From Neocallimastix lanati (nom. inval.) (taxonomy: Eukaryota > Neocallimastigomycota > Neocallimastigomycetes > Neocallimastigales > Neocallimastigaceae): a stretch of DNA of 64,000 nt. Numbering within the stretch: position 1 is the first letter of the stretch; each line of letters opens with the position of its first letter. The notes below the pieces were generated by a model. The model saw only the letters and a program-made list of their open reading frames with translations. It ran no database searches and was not told the origin of the DNA. The stretch lies in contig JACVTC010000067.1 of assembly GCA_016946835.1 (NCBI GenBank), forward strand, positions 1-64,000, read 5' to 3'. Of the stretch, positions 11,714 through 24,797 are shown piece after piece. A program made the translations under genes and the position numbers.

Positions 11714-12500
11714 TAATACAGAATGAACAAATAATACTAATTGTGCTAGAATAATATAAATTATTCTAACCTTATAGATTATTCTATTCTATATAATTGG
11801 AACTTTCCAATATTCTTCAAATATTACTAAATAGAAATCTTAAGTTAATAAATCACTAATTAACTTATAATTCCTTTTTGAATTATCGATCCGATTCCAT
11901 CATAATGTATTAAAAATCTTTAGCCAAGAATATTGTCCTTGCCCACTTAATATATTAATATTATATTTCTTTTGTATTATGTTATATTGAAAATAATCAA
12001 ATCTATTTAATTAGTTATTAAAATTTTCGTTATCAATTTAAATTTATTTTAATTACTAAATTTAACTAAACCACAATAAAATATTCTGTATAATCTCTTT
12101 ATTTTTATTTTATATATATTAGTATTAAACTATTATTAAATAATTAATAATTCAATAATATATAACTACTATTTATAACAATAATATTATTAACTAAAAT
12201 AATAATTCAATTTCAATTTAAATGTTTTATTTATAAAAATAATTAGTAATTAGTTTATTAAAAAAATAGTTAGGCTTTACAAATTTTAATTTGATAAAAA
12301 AATATAAATACATGTAATTTTAGTGAAATAAAATATAATCAATAACTTACTTTTATTAAATAAATAATTATATTATTATTTTTCTTTTATAAATTTAAAT
12401 AAATAAATATTGATTTTAAAACAAATTATTTTTTTTTTATTGTAATTTTATTATTTGTGTTAATTATTATTATATTCCTAAAATTATATGAACCATACCA
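11714..12500 (+). repeat. LTR of element 2 (family B), left edge approximate
   Basis: The LTR follows the AGCGGGGGC polypurine tract and ends ...AACCATACCA immediately before the CTGAAGATTTCGTTACA primer-like word, which was later split by a solo LTR-H. The left edge does not show a clear TG, so the start is uncertain by several bases. Confidence 0.6.
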
Positions 12501-12504
12501 CTGA

Positions 12505-13519
12505 TGGTAAAGAATGAATTAATAACCTTTATTTTATTATTAATAATTCTTTACTAAATTGTACTTTCCTATATTCTTCATAACCTAAACCTCATTGTAA
12601 ATTTAATTTATTTTGATATAAATTAATTTACACTTGTAAATAATGTAAATAAATTTTAATTAATTACTTTATTGTTATATTATTAAATATATATATATAT
12701 TAAAATACAATTGTAAATATTAAAATTATACTTTTAAGATACTAAATTATTAAAACTATTAATTAAATATTATTATAAAAATTATTATAAAATTATTAAA
12801 ATTATTAATTAAATATTATTCTAAAAATTATTATAAATTATTAATATTATAAAATTATTAAAATTATTAAATATTATTATAAAAATTTATTTATTATAAC
12901 TATTAAATATTATTATAAAATTATTAAGATTATTAATTAAATTTATTATTAAAAATTATTATTAAAAATTTTTACTTATTATAAAAATTATTATTTAAAT
13001 ATTATCAAATTTATTAATTAAATATTATAAAAATTTTATTTTATTTTGAAAATAATTACAAGTATTATTTAAAATAATTAAAGATTATTAAATTTATTAT
13101 ATTAATCTTTAAAAACAATTTATTTAACTTAAAAATATCAAAGAAAATAGTAAAAACTATTTTCTATATATTTATTTTATAATTATTTTTAATTAAATTA
13201 TATTTGAATATTATATTATTATATTTATAAAAATTAAAACAAAAATGAATTATTGATATAAAATTAATTCAATAATTCTATAAAATTACTTAAATTATAA
13301 ACAATTAATTATACTTTAAATTTATAAAAAAATATAAATATTGTAACAATTTCTTAAAAATTAAATATGTGTACTTTAAATAATAAAATTTTATATTAAT
13401 AAAAAAAAAATAAATAACTTTTAATAAAGAATTATTTTTTTTTTTAAAATCAAAGCAGGGTAATACCCGTCCCCCCCTGCTTGATTTTAAATATCTAAGT
13501 GTCAACCCCGAGTCTACCA
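12505..13519 (+). repeat. Solo LTR, family H
   Basis: The sequence begins TGGTAAAG and ends GTCTACCA (TGGTA/TACCA inverted ends) and is flanked by 4-bp duplications CTGA (12501-12504 and 13520-13523). It contains a GC island near the 3' end (GGGTAATACCCGTCCCC... at about 13457). An inverted, diverged copy lies at 17569-18532. Insertion fell exactly between LTR-B and its primer-site-like word. Confidence 0.88.
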
Positions 13520-13536
13520 CTGAAGATTTCGTTACA
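13520..13536 (+). other. Second copy of the primer-binding-site-like word
   Basis: CTGAAGATTTCGTTACA is identical to 5661-5677. Before the LTR-H insertion it directly followed the end of LTR-B (12500). Confidence 0.5.
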
Positions 13537-13712
13537 ATAATTATCTAATTTATTTTATTTACTTATTTTGGTTATTATTTATTATTTTATTAATTTAATA
13601 ATTTAATAACAACGAAGAATAATTAAAAGAAATATTTACAAGTATTTATATTTTTACACGAATTTAAGGTATTTATAATTTTAGTAAGAAAAGAAATAAA
13701 AGAACAAATATA

Positions 13713-14591
13713 TTATGTTAAAATATTAATATCAAAATTACCAACATTACCAGAATAATTTCCATTATTATTATTATAATAATTATTACTATTTTTACCA
13801 AATAATTTATTATAATTATTTTTATTATACAAAAATATTTTTTTCTTATTAAAATTTTCCCTATAATTACACCTTTTATTCTTTTCTATTATTCCTTTTT
13901 CTTCCATTATTGATAATTCTTTAAATGAATATGTACAATTGAATGCTTTATGGCCTAATTCATAACATTTAAAGCACATTATTTTTTTATTTTCCTTATT
14001 AATATTATTATTATGATCATTTATATAATTATTTTTATAATTTTGTTTATAATTATTAAAATCTATTTTGAAATTTAATTTCTCTTCAATTTTACTGGTC
14101 TTTTCCGCTATTTTTATTGCTTCTTCAATATTTTCACATTCCTGTTCTAATACTCTTAAACATGGATATATTCTCGGCTTAATTGAGTTTATATAATCTT
14201 CAACTGTAACTAATTTTCTCATTTCTTTATCGATATTTTTATATTTTCTAATATAATTAATATTAAATATAGATATTGATTCATTTGCTTTAATTTTTAC
14301 TTCTTTTAACTCCCAAATTTTATCGTTTTGAGTAATTTCCAGATATTTCTCAATTTCTTCTTTAATAATTTGAGTTGATGGATAGGGTTTATTCTCACTA
14401 TTTTTTTCTATACTTTTTATAACTTCTTTAAGAGAATAATCTACACATTCTCTCATAAAAATATGTCTTCTTTTAGGATTCTGGATATCCCAAAGATCCA
14501 TAACCACTTCGAATTCATGTATCCATAAGTCAACATCTTTACCATAATTTTTCAATAATGGTAAACTTCTTAACAACTTACAGATATCCAT
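13713..14591 (-). CDS. Orphan Gag with CCHC zinc knuckle
   Basis: The 292-residue protein has a helical N-terminal part (LKNYGKDVDLWIHEFEVVMDLWD...) of the retrotransposon capsid type, similar in plan to the Gag of element C (KDAEIWKFRITDWF). It has one zinc knuckle, CFKCYELGHKAFNC, near residue 215, and a basic Asn-rich tail. The ATG at 14591 is the first Met before stops. No pol follows: downstream lies the primer-like word and solo LTR-H, and upstream is the LTR pile-up. It is probably a remnant whose partner pol was lost by rearrangement. Its structural role (RNA packaging and capsid) is inferred from the knuckle and position. Confidence 0.75.
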   Translation of the reverse strand: MDICKLLRSLPLLKNYGKDVDLWIHEFEVVMDLWDIQNPKRRHIFMRECVDYSLKEVIKSIEKNSENKPYPSTQIIKEEIEKYLEITQNDKIWELKEVKIKANESISIFNINYIRKYKNIDKEMRKLVTVEDYINSIKPRIYPCLRVLEQECENIEEAIKIAEKTSKIEEKLNFKIDFNNYKQNYKNNYINDHNNNINKENKKIMCFKCYELGHKAFNCTYSFKELSIMEEKGIIEKNKRCNYRENFNKKKIFLYNKNNYNKLFGKNSNNYYNNNNGNYSGNVGNFDINILT

Positions 14592-14683
14592 TTTAATTAT
14601 TTATTTACTTATTATTATGTATATATGTATTTATTTACTATTATTAATTATATAATATTTTTATTTTTATTATTATTTGTAAC

Positions 14684-16088
14684 TGATACGGGCTGGGGTT
14701 GAAACACTAAGATATTCAAAACAAAAAAATAAATATTAACACATAACTATAAAAACAAATTTGGAAACAAGAAAAAAATTAAATTTTAAAATATTCGTTA
14801 TTTAAATTTAAAATTAAAATTATTTGTTCCAAGTATTAAAAAGAAAGAAATTTATTCTTCTTTTTATACTTTTATTTTAATACATTTTATTTATTATTAA
14901 TATATTCTTTATAAAAAAAACTATTATAACTATTTTATTTTAATTTTTAACTATTATTTTAAATTATTTTTTTAAAAAAAAAATAACATTTATTAAATTA
15001 AAATATAAAAAATTAATTTAGAGATTGTATCACGAAGGGCATTCCGGGCGGTAGCTTCTTCTTGATATTGTTTTTCAGAGAGAGAATTATACAGAATTGA
15101 TATTTTCTGTATTTTAGATCATTTTTTATTATTGAAATTCTGTATTTTAGTTCATTTTTATTTTTAATAAAGATTTAATTTATTTTTGATTTTTGATTTA
15201 TTTTTAGTTTATTTCAAAGGTTTAGAAAATATTATACAGAAACTTATAATTCTGTATTTTATATCAAATATTTATTGAAATAGGTTTTTATTATTCTTAA
15301 TATAAAAGTAAGAATTAATAATGATTTAAATATTATATAATTTTTAATAAGAATAATTTATTGAAATAGGTTTTTATTATTCTTAATATAAAAGTAAGAA
15401 TTAATAATGATTTAAATATTATATAATTTTTAATAAGAATAATTTATTGAAATAGGTTTTTATTATTCTTAATATAAAAGTAAGAATTAATAATGATTTA
15501 AATATTATATAATTTTTAATAAGAATATTTAATAATAATTTTTATTATATTTAATATTAATAAAAGAAATTTATAAGAATATTTAATAATAATTTTTATT
15601 ATATTTAATATTAATAAAAGAAATTTATAAGAATATTTAATAATAATTTTTATTATATTTAATATTAATAAAAGAAATTTATAAGAATATTTAATAATAA
15701 TTTTTATTATATTTGATATTAATAAAGGAAATTTATAAGAATATTTAATAATAATTTTTATTATATTTGATATTAATAAAAGATTTTAATAAGAATATTT
15801 AATAATAATTTTTTATTATATTTAATATTAATAAAAGATTTTTATTAGAATATTTAATAATTTTTATTATATTTAATATTAATAAAAGAAATTTATAAGA
15901 ATATTTAATAATAATTTTTATTATATTTAATATTAATAAAAGAAATTTATAAGAATATTTAATAATAATTTTTATTATATTTGTTATTAATAAAAGATTT
16001 TAATAAGAATATTTAATAATAATTTTATTTTATTATTATTAAGAGTATTTAATAGGAAATACAAGGTATTTAGTGACACCCCGTATCA
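14684..16088 (-). repeat. Solo LTR-A, reverse orientation
   Basis: It reads TGATACGGGCTGGGG ... CCCCGTATCA on the + strand, the reverse complement of the 3604-5660 LTR. It is flanked by 4-bp duplications TAAC (14680-14683 and 16089-16092). It is 1405 bp long and contains the conserved hairpin at 15028-15067 plus a triplicated segment at about 15270-15520. Confidence 0.92.
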
Positions 16089-16092
16089 TAAC

Positions 16093-16599
16093 TGATATGA
16101 TATTTTTTTTAAACATCAATATCAATATTTATTTTATTTTATTTGGACGATAACAGTAGGGAATAATTGACAAAATAATATATTCTAATATTATATAGAA
16201 TAATACACACAATAATAATATTCACACTTTAATATTTAGTTTATTTATTTTATTTATTTATTATCATTCATCAATAAAAATACATCATCAATATAAATAG
16301 TTGTTAACTAGTTAAAATATAATTAAATCATTCAATAAAATATAATTAATTACTAAAATCTCTCATATTATTAATGTAAACTAAATATAAAACTACACTA
16401 AACTATACTAATAAACATGTTTATAGGTTAAATTATTAATAAAGCTAAATTAATATTAATAAAAGAACCATTCTTTAAACTATTATTATTTACTAACTAT
16501 ATATACTATTATTAAATTATTATTAACCAATAAGATTTTATCAAATAATTCCTAACCTAAGTTTCACTAAATTATGGTATTTATGGTGGTACCGTATCA
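16093..16599. repeat. Solo LTR, family G (only copy here)
   Basis: It begins TGATATGATA and ends ACCGTATCA, and is flanked by TAAC on both sides (16089-16092 and 16600-16603). It is 507 bp, AT-rich and has no ORF. It is called an LTR from TG...CA ends plus the duplication; there is no second copy to confirm it. Confidence 0.6.
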
Positions 16600-16604
16600 T
16601 AACG

Positions 16605-17562
16605 TGTAATAATCATACTAAGATCTAATACTAAATATGATTATTAACTTCAACTTAATGACTAATTCATTAAGTTGAGAAATAAAATAAAAAAAAAAAT
16701 TTTACCTAAAAAAGAGTTTATTATAAAATTAATTATAATAACAACACAAAAACCAAAGGAAGAAATATTTGTATAAAGTTAAAGTTGGTTTTAAAAAATA
16801 TGTTTTTGAATAAAATATTTTATTAATTTATAAAAATTTAGAATGTAATATTGTTATCATTATAACTATCTTTTATATAATAATAACTTTTGATTTCTTA
16901 AAGAGAAATCAAGAGCCCTTTTTATATTTTTTTTAATGAATTAAGGTTAAATAAAAAGTTTTTCTAATCTTAAAAATTATCTTATCTAGAAAAAGATTAG
17001 AAGAAAAAACTAGATAAGTTTTTTGATCGATATTCTATTCATATCGATCATCGTATATATTAAGTAAAACCAAATATATTATTTTATATTTGGATAAAAC
17101 CTTAATATATCGATTTTCTAAATTTTAATTTAGATCATCAAATAAAAGGAAAAATAAATAATAACCGGAATGATCTAAATTATTCTATTTTTATAAATAT
17201 TATTTTTGAAATCTAATCTAAACATATTAACATAAACTATCTTTAAAAAATACAGAAACTTATTAATTGTTCTTTTAAATGTACAATGTACAAAATAAAT
17301 AAAACTAATGTTTACATTAACTTAATTAAATGAATAACTAAATAAAATTAATAATATTAATAAAAGTATATATAATAATTATTTAAATAAATTTTTTAAT
17401 ATTATTTTAGTGTATGAATAATTATATTTTTAATAAATTTGATTATAGTATTTCAATGTATGAATTAATTAAAATTTAAATAAATTTGTAATTATTATCA
17501 ATAATTATAAAGACTAAGAAATAGTAATTATTTATTAATAAATAATTATTATTTCTAACATA
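16605..17562 (-). repeat. Solo LTR, family E (diverged)
   Basis: It begins TGTAATAATC and ends TTTCTAACA. The 5-bp duplications TAACG are at 16600-16604 and 17563-17567. It carries the family E core, an AGTTTATTATA block followed by the inverted word TTTGATTTC..GAAATCAA and AAAGATTAGAAGAAAAAACT, as in the full-length element E LTRs. Confidence 0.85.
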
Positions 17563-17568
17563 ACGATG

Positions 17569-18532
17569 GTAGACTCGGGGTTAACACGTATAAATTTAAA
17601 ATCAAGCAGGGGGGGGACGGGTATTACCCTGCTTTGATTTTAAATAAAAAAAAAATTTCTTTTTATTAAAATTATTTATTAATATTAAATTTTATTTTTT
17701 TTTAAAGTACAAATATTTAATTTTTAAGAAATATTTACAATATTTATATTTTTTTATGAATTTAAAGTATAATTAGTTGTTTATAATTTAAGTAATTTTA
17801 TAGAATTATTGAATTAATTTTATATCAATAATTCATTTTTGTTTTAATTTTTATAAATATAATAATATAATATTCAAATATAATTTAATTAAAAATAATT
17901 ATAAAATAAATATATAGAAAATAGTTTTTACTATTTTCTTTGATATTTTTAAGTTAAATAAATTGTTTTTAAAGATTAATATAATAAATTTAATAATCTT
18001 TAATTATTTTAAATAATACTTGTAATTATTTTCAAAATAAAATAAAATTTTTATAATATTTAATTAATAAATTTGATAATATTTAAATAATAAATTTTTA
18101 TAATAATTAATAATTTTTAATAATAATTTTTAATAATAAATTTAATTAATAATCTTAATAATTTTATAATAATATTTAATAGTTATAATAAATAAATTTT
18201 TATAATAATATTTAATAATTTTAATAATTTTATAATATTAATAGTTTATAATAATTTTTATAATAATATTTAATTAATAATTTTAATAATTTAGTATCTT
18301 AAAAGTATAATTTTAATATTTACAATTGTATTTTAATATATACATAGATTTAATAATATACCAATAAAGTAATTAATTAAAATTGATTTACATTATTTAC
18401 AAATTAAAATTAATTTATATCAAAATAAATTAAAATTTATTATTAAGTTTAGGTTATCAAGAATTTAGGAAAGTACAATTTAGTAAAGAATTATTAATAA
18501 TAAAATAAAGGTTATTAATTCATTCTTTACCA
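17569..18532 (-). repeat. Solo LTR-H, reverse orientation
   Basis: It begins TGGTAGACTCGGGG and ends CATTCTTTACCA, the reverse complement of 12505-13519 and about 964 bp long. A clear duplication was not found (ACGA on the left, ATTT on the right), probably because later insertions landed at both edges. Confidence 0.85.
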
Positions 18533-18536
18533 ATTT

Positions 18537-19366
18537 TGTTAAGGTTTTAGAGAATTAAATAAAAATAAAGTAAAGAAACACAAATTTTATTTATTTATTT
18601 ATTATTTTATTTATTTATTTTATTAATTGATTTTATTCGATTTGATTTTATGGTTTTTAAAAATTGGTAGCAAAATTTACAACTATTTATACTTTTTTTT
18701 TCAAGGTATAAAAGTTGTTCTTGCCACTAAATTACATTTTATTATTATTTTTTTTTATATAAAAACTATTAAATTTAAATTGATTTTTATAATCAATTAT
18801 ATAAAATTTAATTATAACAATATAAATAAAATACATTTATAATATTAATAAAATTTTTTTTTTTTTTTTTTTTTTTAATAATCTATCTAAAATATTACTA
18901 ATAAGAATTTATTTAATTGGCTATAATTTTTATTACAATCTGTTAAAATATTCAAATAAAAATAAAAATACTATTCTAATATAAAGGTTTTTAATAAAAT
19001 AAAATATTTTTCAATATAAAATAAAACATTTCGATATAAAATTTTATAATAAAAGTTAAAATATAATATATAAATTTTTAATTATCAATATATAAAAATA
19101 TTATTAATACAAATTTTCATTATTAATATAAAAACAAAAAAAATAAGATTTATTATTAATATTGCTAATATAAGCTTTAAATATATAAAAATGTTACTAT
19201 TAATAAAGATTTAATATAAAAATATAAAGTTTAATATAATTTTGATTTAATTTTTGATCTTTGGATTTAAAAATTTATTAAAGTACAAAAATAATAATGT
19301 ACAATAATGTATTAGAAATAAATCGTAGATTTAATTAAGAATGCATTATTTAGTATATTCTTATCA
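18537..19366 (-). repeat. Solo LTR, family F
   Basis: It begins TGTTAAGG and ends ATTCTTATCA, with 4-bp duplications ATTT (18533-18536, 19367-19370). An inverted copy of 828 bp lies at 22059-22886. The two form an inverted repeat separated by 2.7 kb. A small open frame at 18627 lies inside the LTR and is not taken as a gene. Confidence 0.85.
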
Positions 19367-19369
19367 ATT

Positions 19370-21073
19370 TGTAATAGCTATACTAAAACTAAAATTAATT
19401 AATATAACTATTATCTACAATTTTAATATTATTTTTACATAATATTAAAATTGGGAAAATAAAAATTAAAAAATAAAAATTATACTTAAATTATGCCGAG
19501 TTTATTATAAGTAAATATAATAAACAATAACCAAGCTACAGTAGAATAGTAGTTGTAAATATTTTTAAAATAATAAAAAAAAGCTTTTATGATTAATAAT
19601 AGTTTTTGATATATCTATAAAAAATTTATTTTATTTGTTATTATTTATTATATTTTCTTAAAATAATAACTCTTGATTTCTCAAAGAGAATTCAAGAGTC
19701 CTATTTATATTTTTTTTTTAAAATCAATCGGTTAAATAAATTATTTTCTAATCTTAACAAAAAATCTATTTAGGAAAAGATTAGAAGAAAAATCTAAATA
19801 GTTTTTCGATCAATATTCTAATCATATTGATCATCATATAATTAAAGAAAACCTATTTGTTAGGAAAAACATTAATTACCGATTTTCTAATTTAATTATT
19901 AAAATATTAAATATTGATAGGAAAAAAAAAGATTTTTTTTTTTTTTTTTCATTTAAAAAATAAAGATTAAATAATATGATAGATTAGATACATTTATAGT
20001 TTATAATACATTATAAAATACATAATTCATTTTAATTAAAATAACTAATATTTTTTATGGTAAAATATTAAATACAAATTTACATAATTTTTTGTAAAAA
20101 TTCTATTTAAATGAATAATAATAATATGTAAATAAATTTTATATTATTTATATAAATGTATAAATTATAATATGTAAATAAATTTAGATCAATATATGAA
20201 AATATAACTATTAAATAAATTTATAAGTTAAAATCAATGAATATATTAATTATTATTTAAATAAATATTTTTTAAAAATAATTATTATTTTATAAATAAT
20301 TATAAATTATTAATTATTTTTCATTAATTATATGTTAAAATTAAGATATAAAATAGTTTTATGATTAATAATGTTACTAGGTTAATATGTTGAATTATAT
20401 ATTAATAATCCAACAATAATTAATTAATAATAATATAATTAAAATAATATAAGATAAATAGTTAAGTTATTTAAACACTTAATATCTAAGAATATTTTAA
20501 ATAATAATTTCTTTGAAGGATTTATGAAAATATTTATTTATTGAATTATTAGTATATAATTATTGTAAATACAATAACCTTACAAAGAAAATAAAAGATA
20601 GATTTTTACATCTTTCTTTTATACTTTGTAAGTTACATAATAATACTATTTAATTATAAGATAATAATAATATAGTAAAATGAATATTAATAAAATATTA
20701 AAATAATAGCAATATCGATATGTTTAAAATATTTAATATAATTTAATAAATTTAATTTGTATAATTAATTTGAATAATTAAAAATAGTAATTAATATATA
20801 TGATATAAACATATATATAAACATAATATAAATAAATACATGTGACGTCATATGTAAATAATTGAAATTATAAATATAAATCTTATTTATTAATATTTTC
20901 AGAATTATTAGGCCTAAGATAATTCTTTAAATATTAAATAAGAATTTATATTAATTATTAATTAAATGTATATTGAAATGTGAATAACTGAAATTGAGAT
21001 TTCAATTCAGTTATAATTTCAACATTATAAGAAATATTAATTATTCATTATTGAATAATTATGATTTCTTACA
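19370..21073 (-). repeat. LTR-E-related block (possibly composite)
   Basis: It begins TGTAATAGC and ends ATTTCTTACA, flanked by CAATT (18531-18535 before LTR-F was inserted; 21074-21078). The family E core is at about 19495-19900. At 1.7 kb it is nearly twice the usual length, so 20000-21000 may hold another undefined insertion. That part has no coding signal. Confidence 0.6.
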
Positions 21074-21078
21074 CAATT

Positions 21079-22052
21079 TGTAATAATTTAATTATAAAAT
21101 GTAATTAAATTATTAATCATTAATATTAGCTCTAACTGCTAATATTAAGGATTAGAAAAGAATCATACTTACCTATGATTCAAATCTAATTACTTGGAGT
21201 TTATTATAGCAAATATAATAAACGAAACACTAAACTCAGAAAGAGAGCCGGTTTATATTTTGTGAAATTCTTTTATTAAACAATTTATTTTTTATTAATA
21301 TAAAAGTAATTAAAAATATTTATTTTAATATTATTGTTATTATTATTATTTATTATATTTGTTATAATAATAACTCTTGATTTCTCAAAGAGAACTCAAG
21401 AGCCTTATTTATACTTTTTTGTCAAAATAAGGTTAAAATCAAAAGGGGTTCTAATCTTAACAATTCTCTTATCTAGGAAAAGATTAGATAGAAAAACCTA
21501 GATAAGCTTTTGATCGATATTCTATCCATATCGACCATCGTATTAATTAAATAAAACCAATTACTTTATGGAAGTAATTGGAAAAACCTTAATTAACCGA
21601 TTGGTTAATCTAATCTAATGATCGAAAATAAAAGAACAAAAATAAAAGATATTTCGATCATATAAATATGAATTTACATATAAGGAAAACAATATATAAA
21701 TAACATTAAATTATGTATTAAGCAAAATATAAGATACATTATAAAATACAGAATACATTATACAATATAGAGTAATGTTTTAGTTACATAGTTTAACTAA
21801 ATTACTAAACTAATAAATTTAATATCTAAATGAATAATTAAATAAATTATTATTATTATTTAAATGTATAAAATCTATTTATCTAAATAATTTTCTAATA
21901 CTAAATTAAATAAATATTTAATATAATATTAAAAATAAAATATTAATTATAATTAAGTGTACGAAAGTAATATGATCTAAATAAAGTTATATTATTATAA
22001 CTTAACTAAGAAAATATAATTATTTTGTTAAAAATAATTATAGATTCTTACA
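21079..22052 (-). repeat. Solo LTR-E
   Basis: It begins TGTAATAATTT and ends GATTCTTACA (TGTAA/TTACA ends), 974 bp, with 5-bp duplications CAATT (21074-21078 and 22053-22057). The family core with AATAACTCTTGATTTCTC is at about 21190-21700. Confidence 0.88.
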
Positions 22053-22058
22053 CAATTT

Positions 22059-22886
22059 TGATAAGAATGTACTAAATAATGAATTCTTAATTAAATCTAC
22101 GATTTATTTCTAATACATTATGTGTACATTATTATTTTTGTACTTTAATAAATTTTTAAATTCAAAGATTAAAAATTAAATTCAAAATTATATTAAACTT
22201 TATATTTTTATATTAAATCTTATATTAATAGTAATATTTTTATATATTTAAAACTTATATTAACAATATTAATAATAAATCTTATTTTTTTTATTTTTAT
22301 ATTAATAATGAAAATTTGTATTAATAATATTTTTATATATTGATAATTAAAAATTTATATATTATATTTTAACTTTTATTATAAAATTTTATATCGAAAT
22401 GTTTTATTTTATATTGACAAATATTTTATTTTATTAAAAACCTTTATATTAGAATAGTATTTTTATTTTTATTTGAATATTTTAACAGATTGTAATAAAA
22501 ATTATAGCCAATTAAATAAATTCTTATTAGTAATATTTTAGATAGATTATAAAATAAAAAAAAAAAAAAAAAAAAGGTTTTATTAATATTATAAATGTAT
22601 TTTATTTATATTGTTATAATTAAATTTTATATAATTGATTATAAAAATCAATTTAAATTTAATAGTTTTTATATATAAAAAGAAAATAATAATAAAATGT
22701 AATTTAGTGGCAAGAACAACTTTTATACCTCGAAAAAAAAAGTATAAATAGTTGTAAATTTTGCTACCAATTTTTAAGAATCATCAAAAAAATTAATTAA
22801 TAAAATAAATAAATAAAATAATAAATAAATAAATAAAATTTGTGTTTCTTTACTTTATTTTTATTTAATTCTCTAAAACCTTAACA
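22059..22886 (+). repeat. Solo LTR-F, inverted relative to 18537-19366
   Basis: It begins TGATAAGAATG and ends CCTTAACA. It is 828 bp and readily aligned to the reverse complement of 18537-19366, including a poly-A/T run at about 22555 and the region TTGTGTTTCTTTACTTTATT at about 22839. Confidence 0.82.
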
Positions 22887-22889
22887 ATT

Positions 22890-23930
22890 TGATACGGGCT
22901 GGGGTTGAAACACTAAGATATTCAAGCAAAAAAAATAAATATTAACACATAACTATAAAAATAAATTTGGAAACAAAAAAAAAAAATTATTTTAAAATAT
23001 TCTTTATTTAAATTTAAAATTAAAATTATGTGTTCCAAGTATTAAAAAGAAAGAAATTTATTCTTCTTTTTATACTTTTATTTTAATACATTTTATTTAT
23101 TATTAATATATTCTTTATAAAAAAACTATTATAACTATTTTATTTTAATTTTTAACTATTATTTTAAATTATTTTTTTAAAAAAAAAATAACATTTATTA
23201 AATTAAAATATAAAAAATTAATTTAGAGATTGTATCACGAAGGGCATTCCGGGCGGTAGTTTCTTCTTGATATTGTTTTTCAGAGAGAGAATTATACAGA
23301 ATTGATATTTTCTGTATTTTAGTTCATTTTTATTTTTAATAAAGATTTAATTTATTTTTGATTTTTGATTTATTTTTAGTTTACTTCAAAGGTTTAGAAA
23401 ATATTATACAGAAACTTATAATTCTGTATTTTATATCAAATATTTATTGAAATAGGTTTTTATTATTTTTAATATAAAAATAAGAATTAATAATGATTTA
23501 AATATTATATAATTTTTAATAAGAATATTTAATAATAATTTTTATTATATTTAATATTAATAAAAGATTTTTATTAGAATATTTAATAATAATTTTTATT
23601 ATATTTGATATTAATAAAAGATTTTAATAAGAATATTTAATAATAATTTTTTATTATATTTAATATTAATAAAAGATTTTAATAAGAATATTTAATAATA
23701 ATTTTTTATTATATTTAATATTAATAAAAGATTTTAATAAGAATATTTAATAATAATTTTTATTATATTTAATATTAATAAAAGAAATTTATAAGAATAT
23801 TTAATAATAATTTTTATTATATTTGTTATTAATAAAAGATTTTAATAAGAATATTTAATAATAATTTTATTTTATTATTATTAAGAGTATTTAATAAGAA
23901 ATACAAGGTATTTAGTGACACCCCGTATCA
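22890..23930 (-). repeat. Solo LTR-A, reverse orientation (short)
   Basis: The ends are TGATACGGG/CCCGTATCA, 1041 bp, with 4-bp duplications AATT (22886-22889 and 23931-23934). It has the conserved hairpin at 23233-23272 and few copies of the internal array. Confidence 0.92.
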
Positions 23931-23933
23931 AAT

Positions 23934-24792
23934 TGTAAGAATCTATAATTATTTGTTAGCAAATAATTATATTTTCTTAGTTAAGTTATTATAACTATAA
24001 CTTTATTTAATTACATATAATATTTATTAAATTTATTTAATTTAATTTTAAATATTCATTAATTTAACAAAATTTATTTAATTAATTTTAAATAATATAT
24101 TTACAATATGTTAAATTCTCTACTGTAACTAATGTATTCTGTATTGTATTGTATTCTGTATTTTATAATGTATTGTGTATTTTATTAACTATTTAATTTT
24201 ATATTTTTAATATAAGGATAAATTATATGATCGAAATATCTTTTATTATTTTATTCTTTTATTTTCGATCATTAAATTAGATTGGAAAATCGGTTAATTA
24301 AGATTTTTTCCAATTACTTTTTAGAAGTAATCGGTTTTACTTAATTAATGCGATGATCGATATGGATAGAATATCGATCGAAAACTTATCTAGGTTTTTC
24401 TATCTAATCTTTTCCTAGATAAGAGATTTGTTAAGATTAGAAAACCCTTTCTTATTTAACCTTATTTTAATAAAAAAATATAAATAAGGCTCTTGAGTTC
24501 TCTTTGAGAAATCAAGAGTTATTATTATATAAAAATATAGTTATAATAGTAACAATTTTATATTTTTAACCTTAATAAATTAATAATATATTTTATTCAA
24601 AAAACATATTTTAAAATTAAATTTATACAAACAATTCTTCTCTTACTTCTCGTGTTATTATTATATCAATTTTATAATAAACTCTAAAGGTAAAACATAT
24701 TTATTTTATTTTATTTTCTCAACTTAATGAATTAGTCGTTAAGTTGTAGTCAATAATTCTATTTTGAGTTAGTTCTTAATAGAATTATTACA
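23934..24792 (+). repeat. Solo LTR-E, opposite orientation to element E
   Basis: It begins TGTAAGAATC and ends GAATTATTACA. The family core is present as the reverse complement (AGAAATCAAGAGTTATTATT at about 24509). Duplications are imperfect (ACAAT left, CAAAT right). Confidence 0.8.
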
Positions 24793-24797
24793 CAAAT

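Noticed and set aside
13305-13520. 71-codon frame on the minus strand
   Set aside because: It lies within solo LTR-H and has no domain or conservation in the inverted copy.
18627-18842. 71-codon frame rich in F, I, K
   Set aside because: It lies wholly within solo LTR-F and is driven by T-rich sequence.
20844-20851. TGACGTCA, a perfect CRE palindrome
   Set aside because: It lies inside an LTR-related block with no gene nearby; one 8-bp match is not evidence of a regulatory site.
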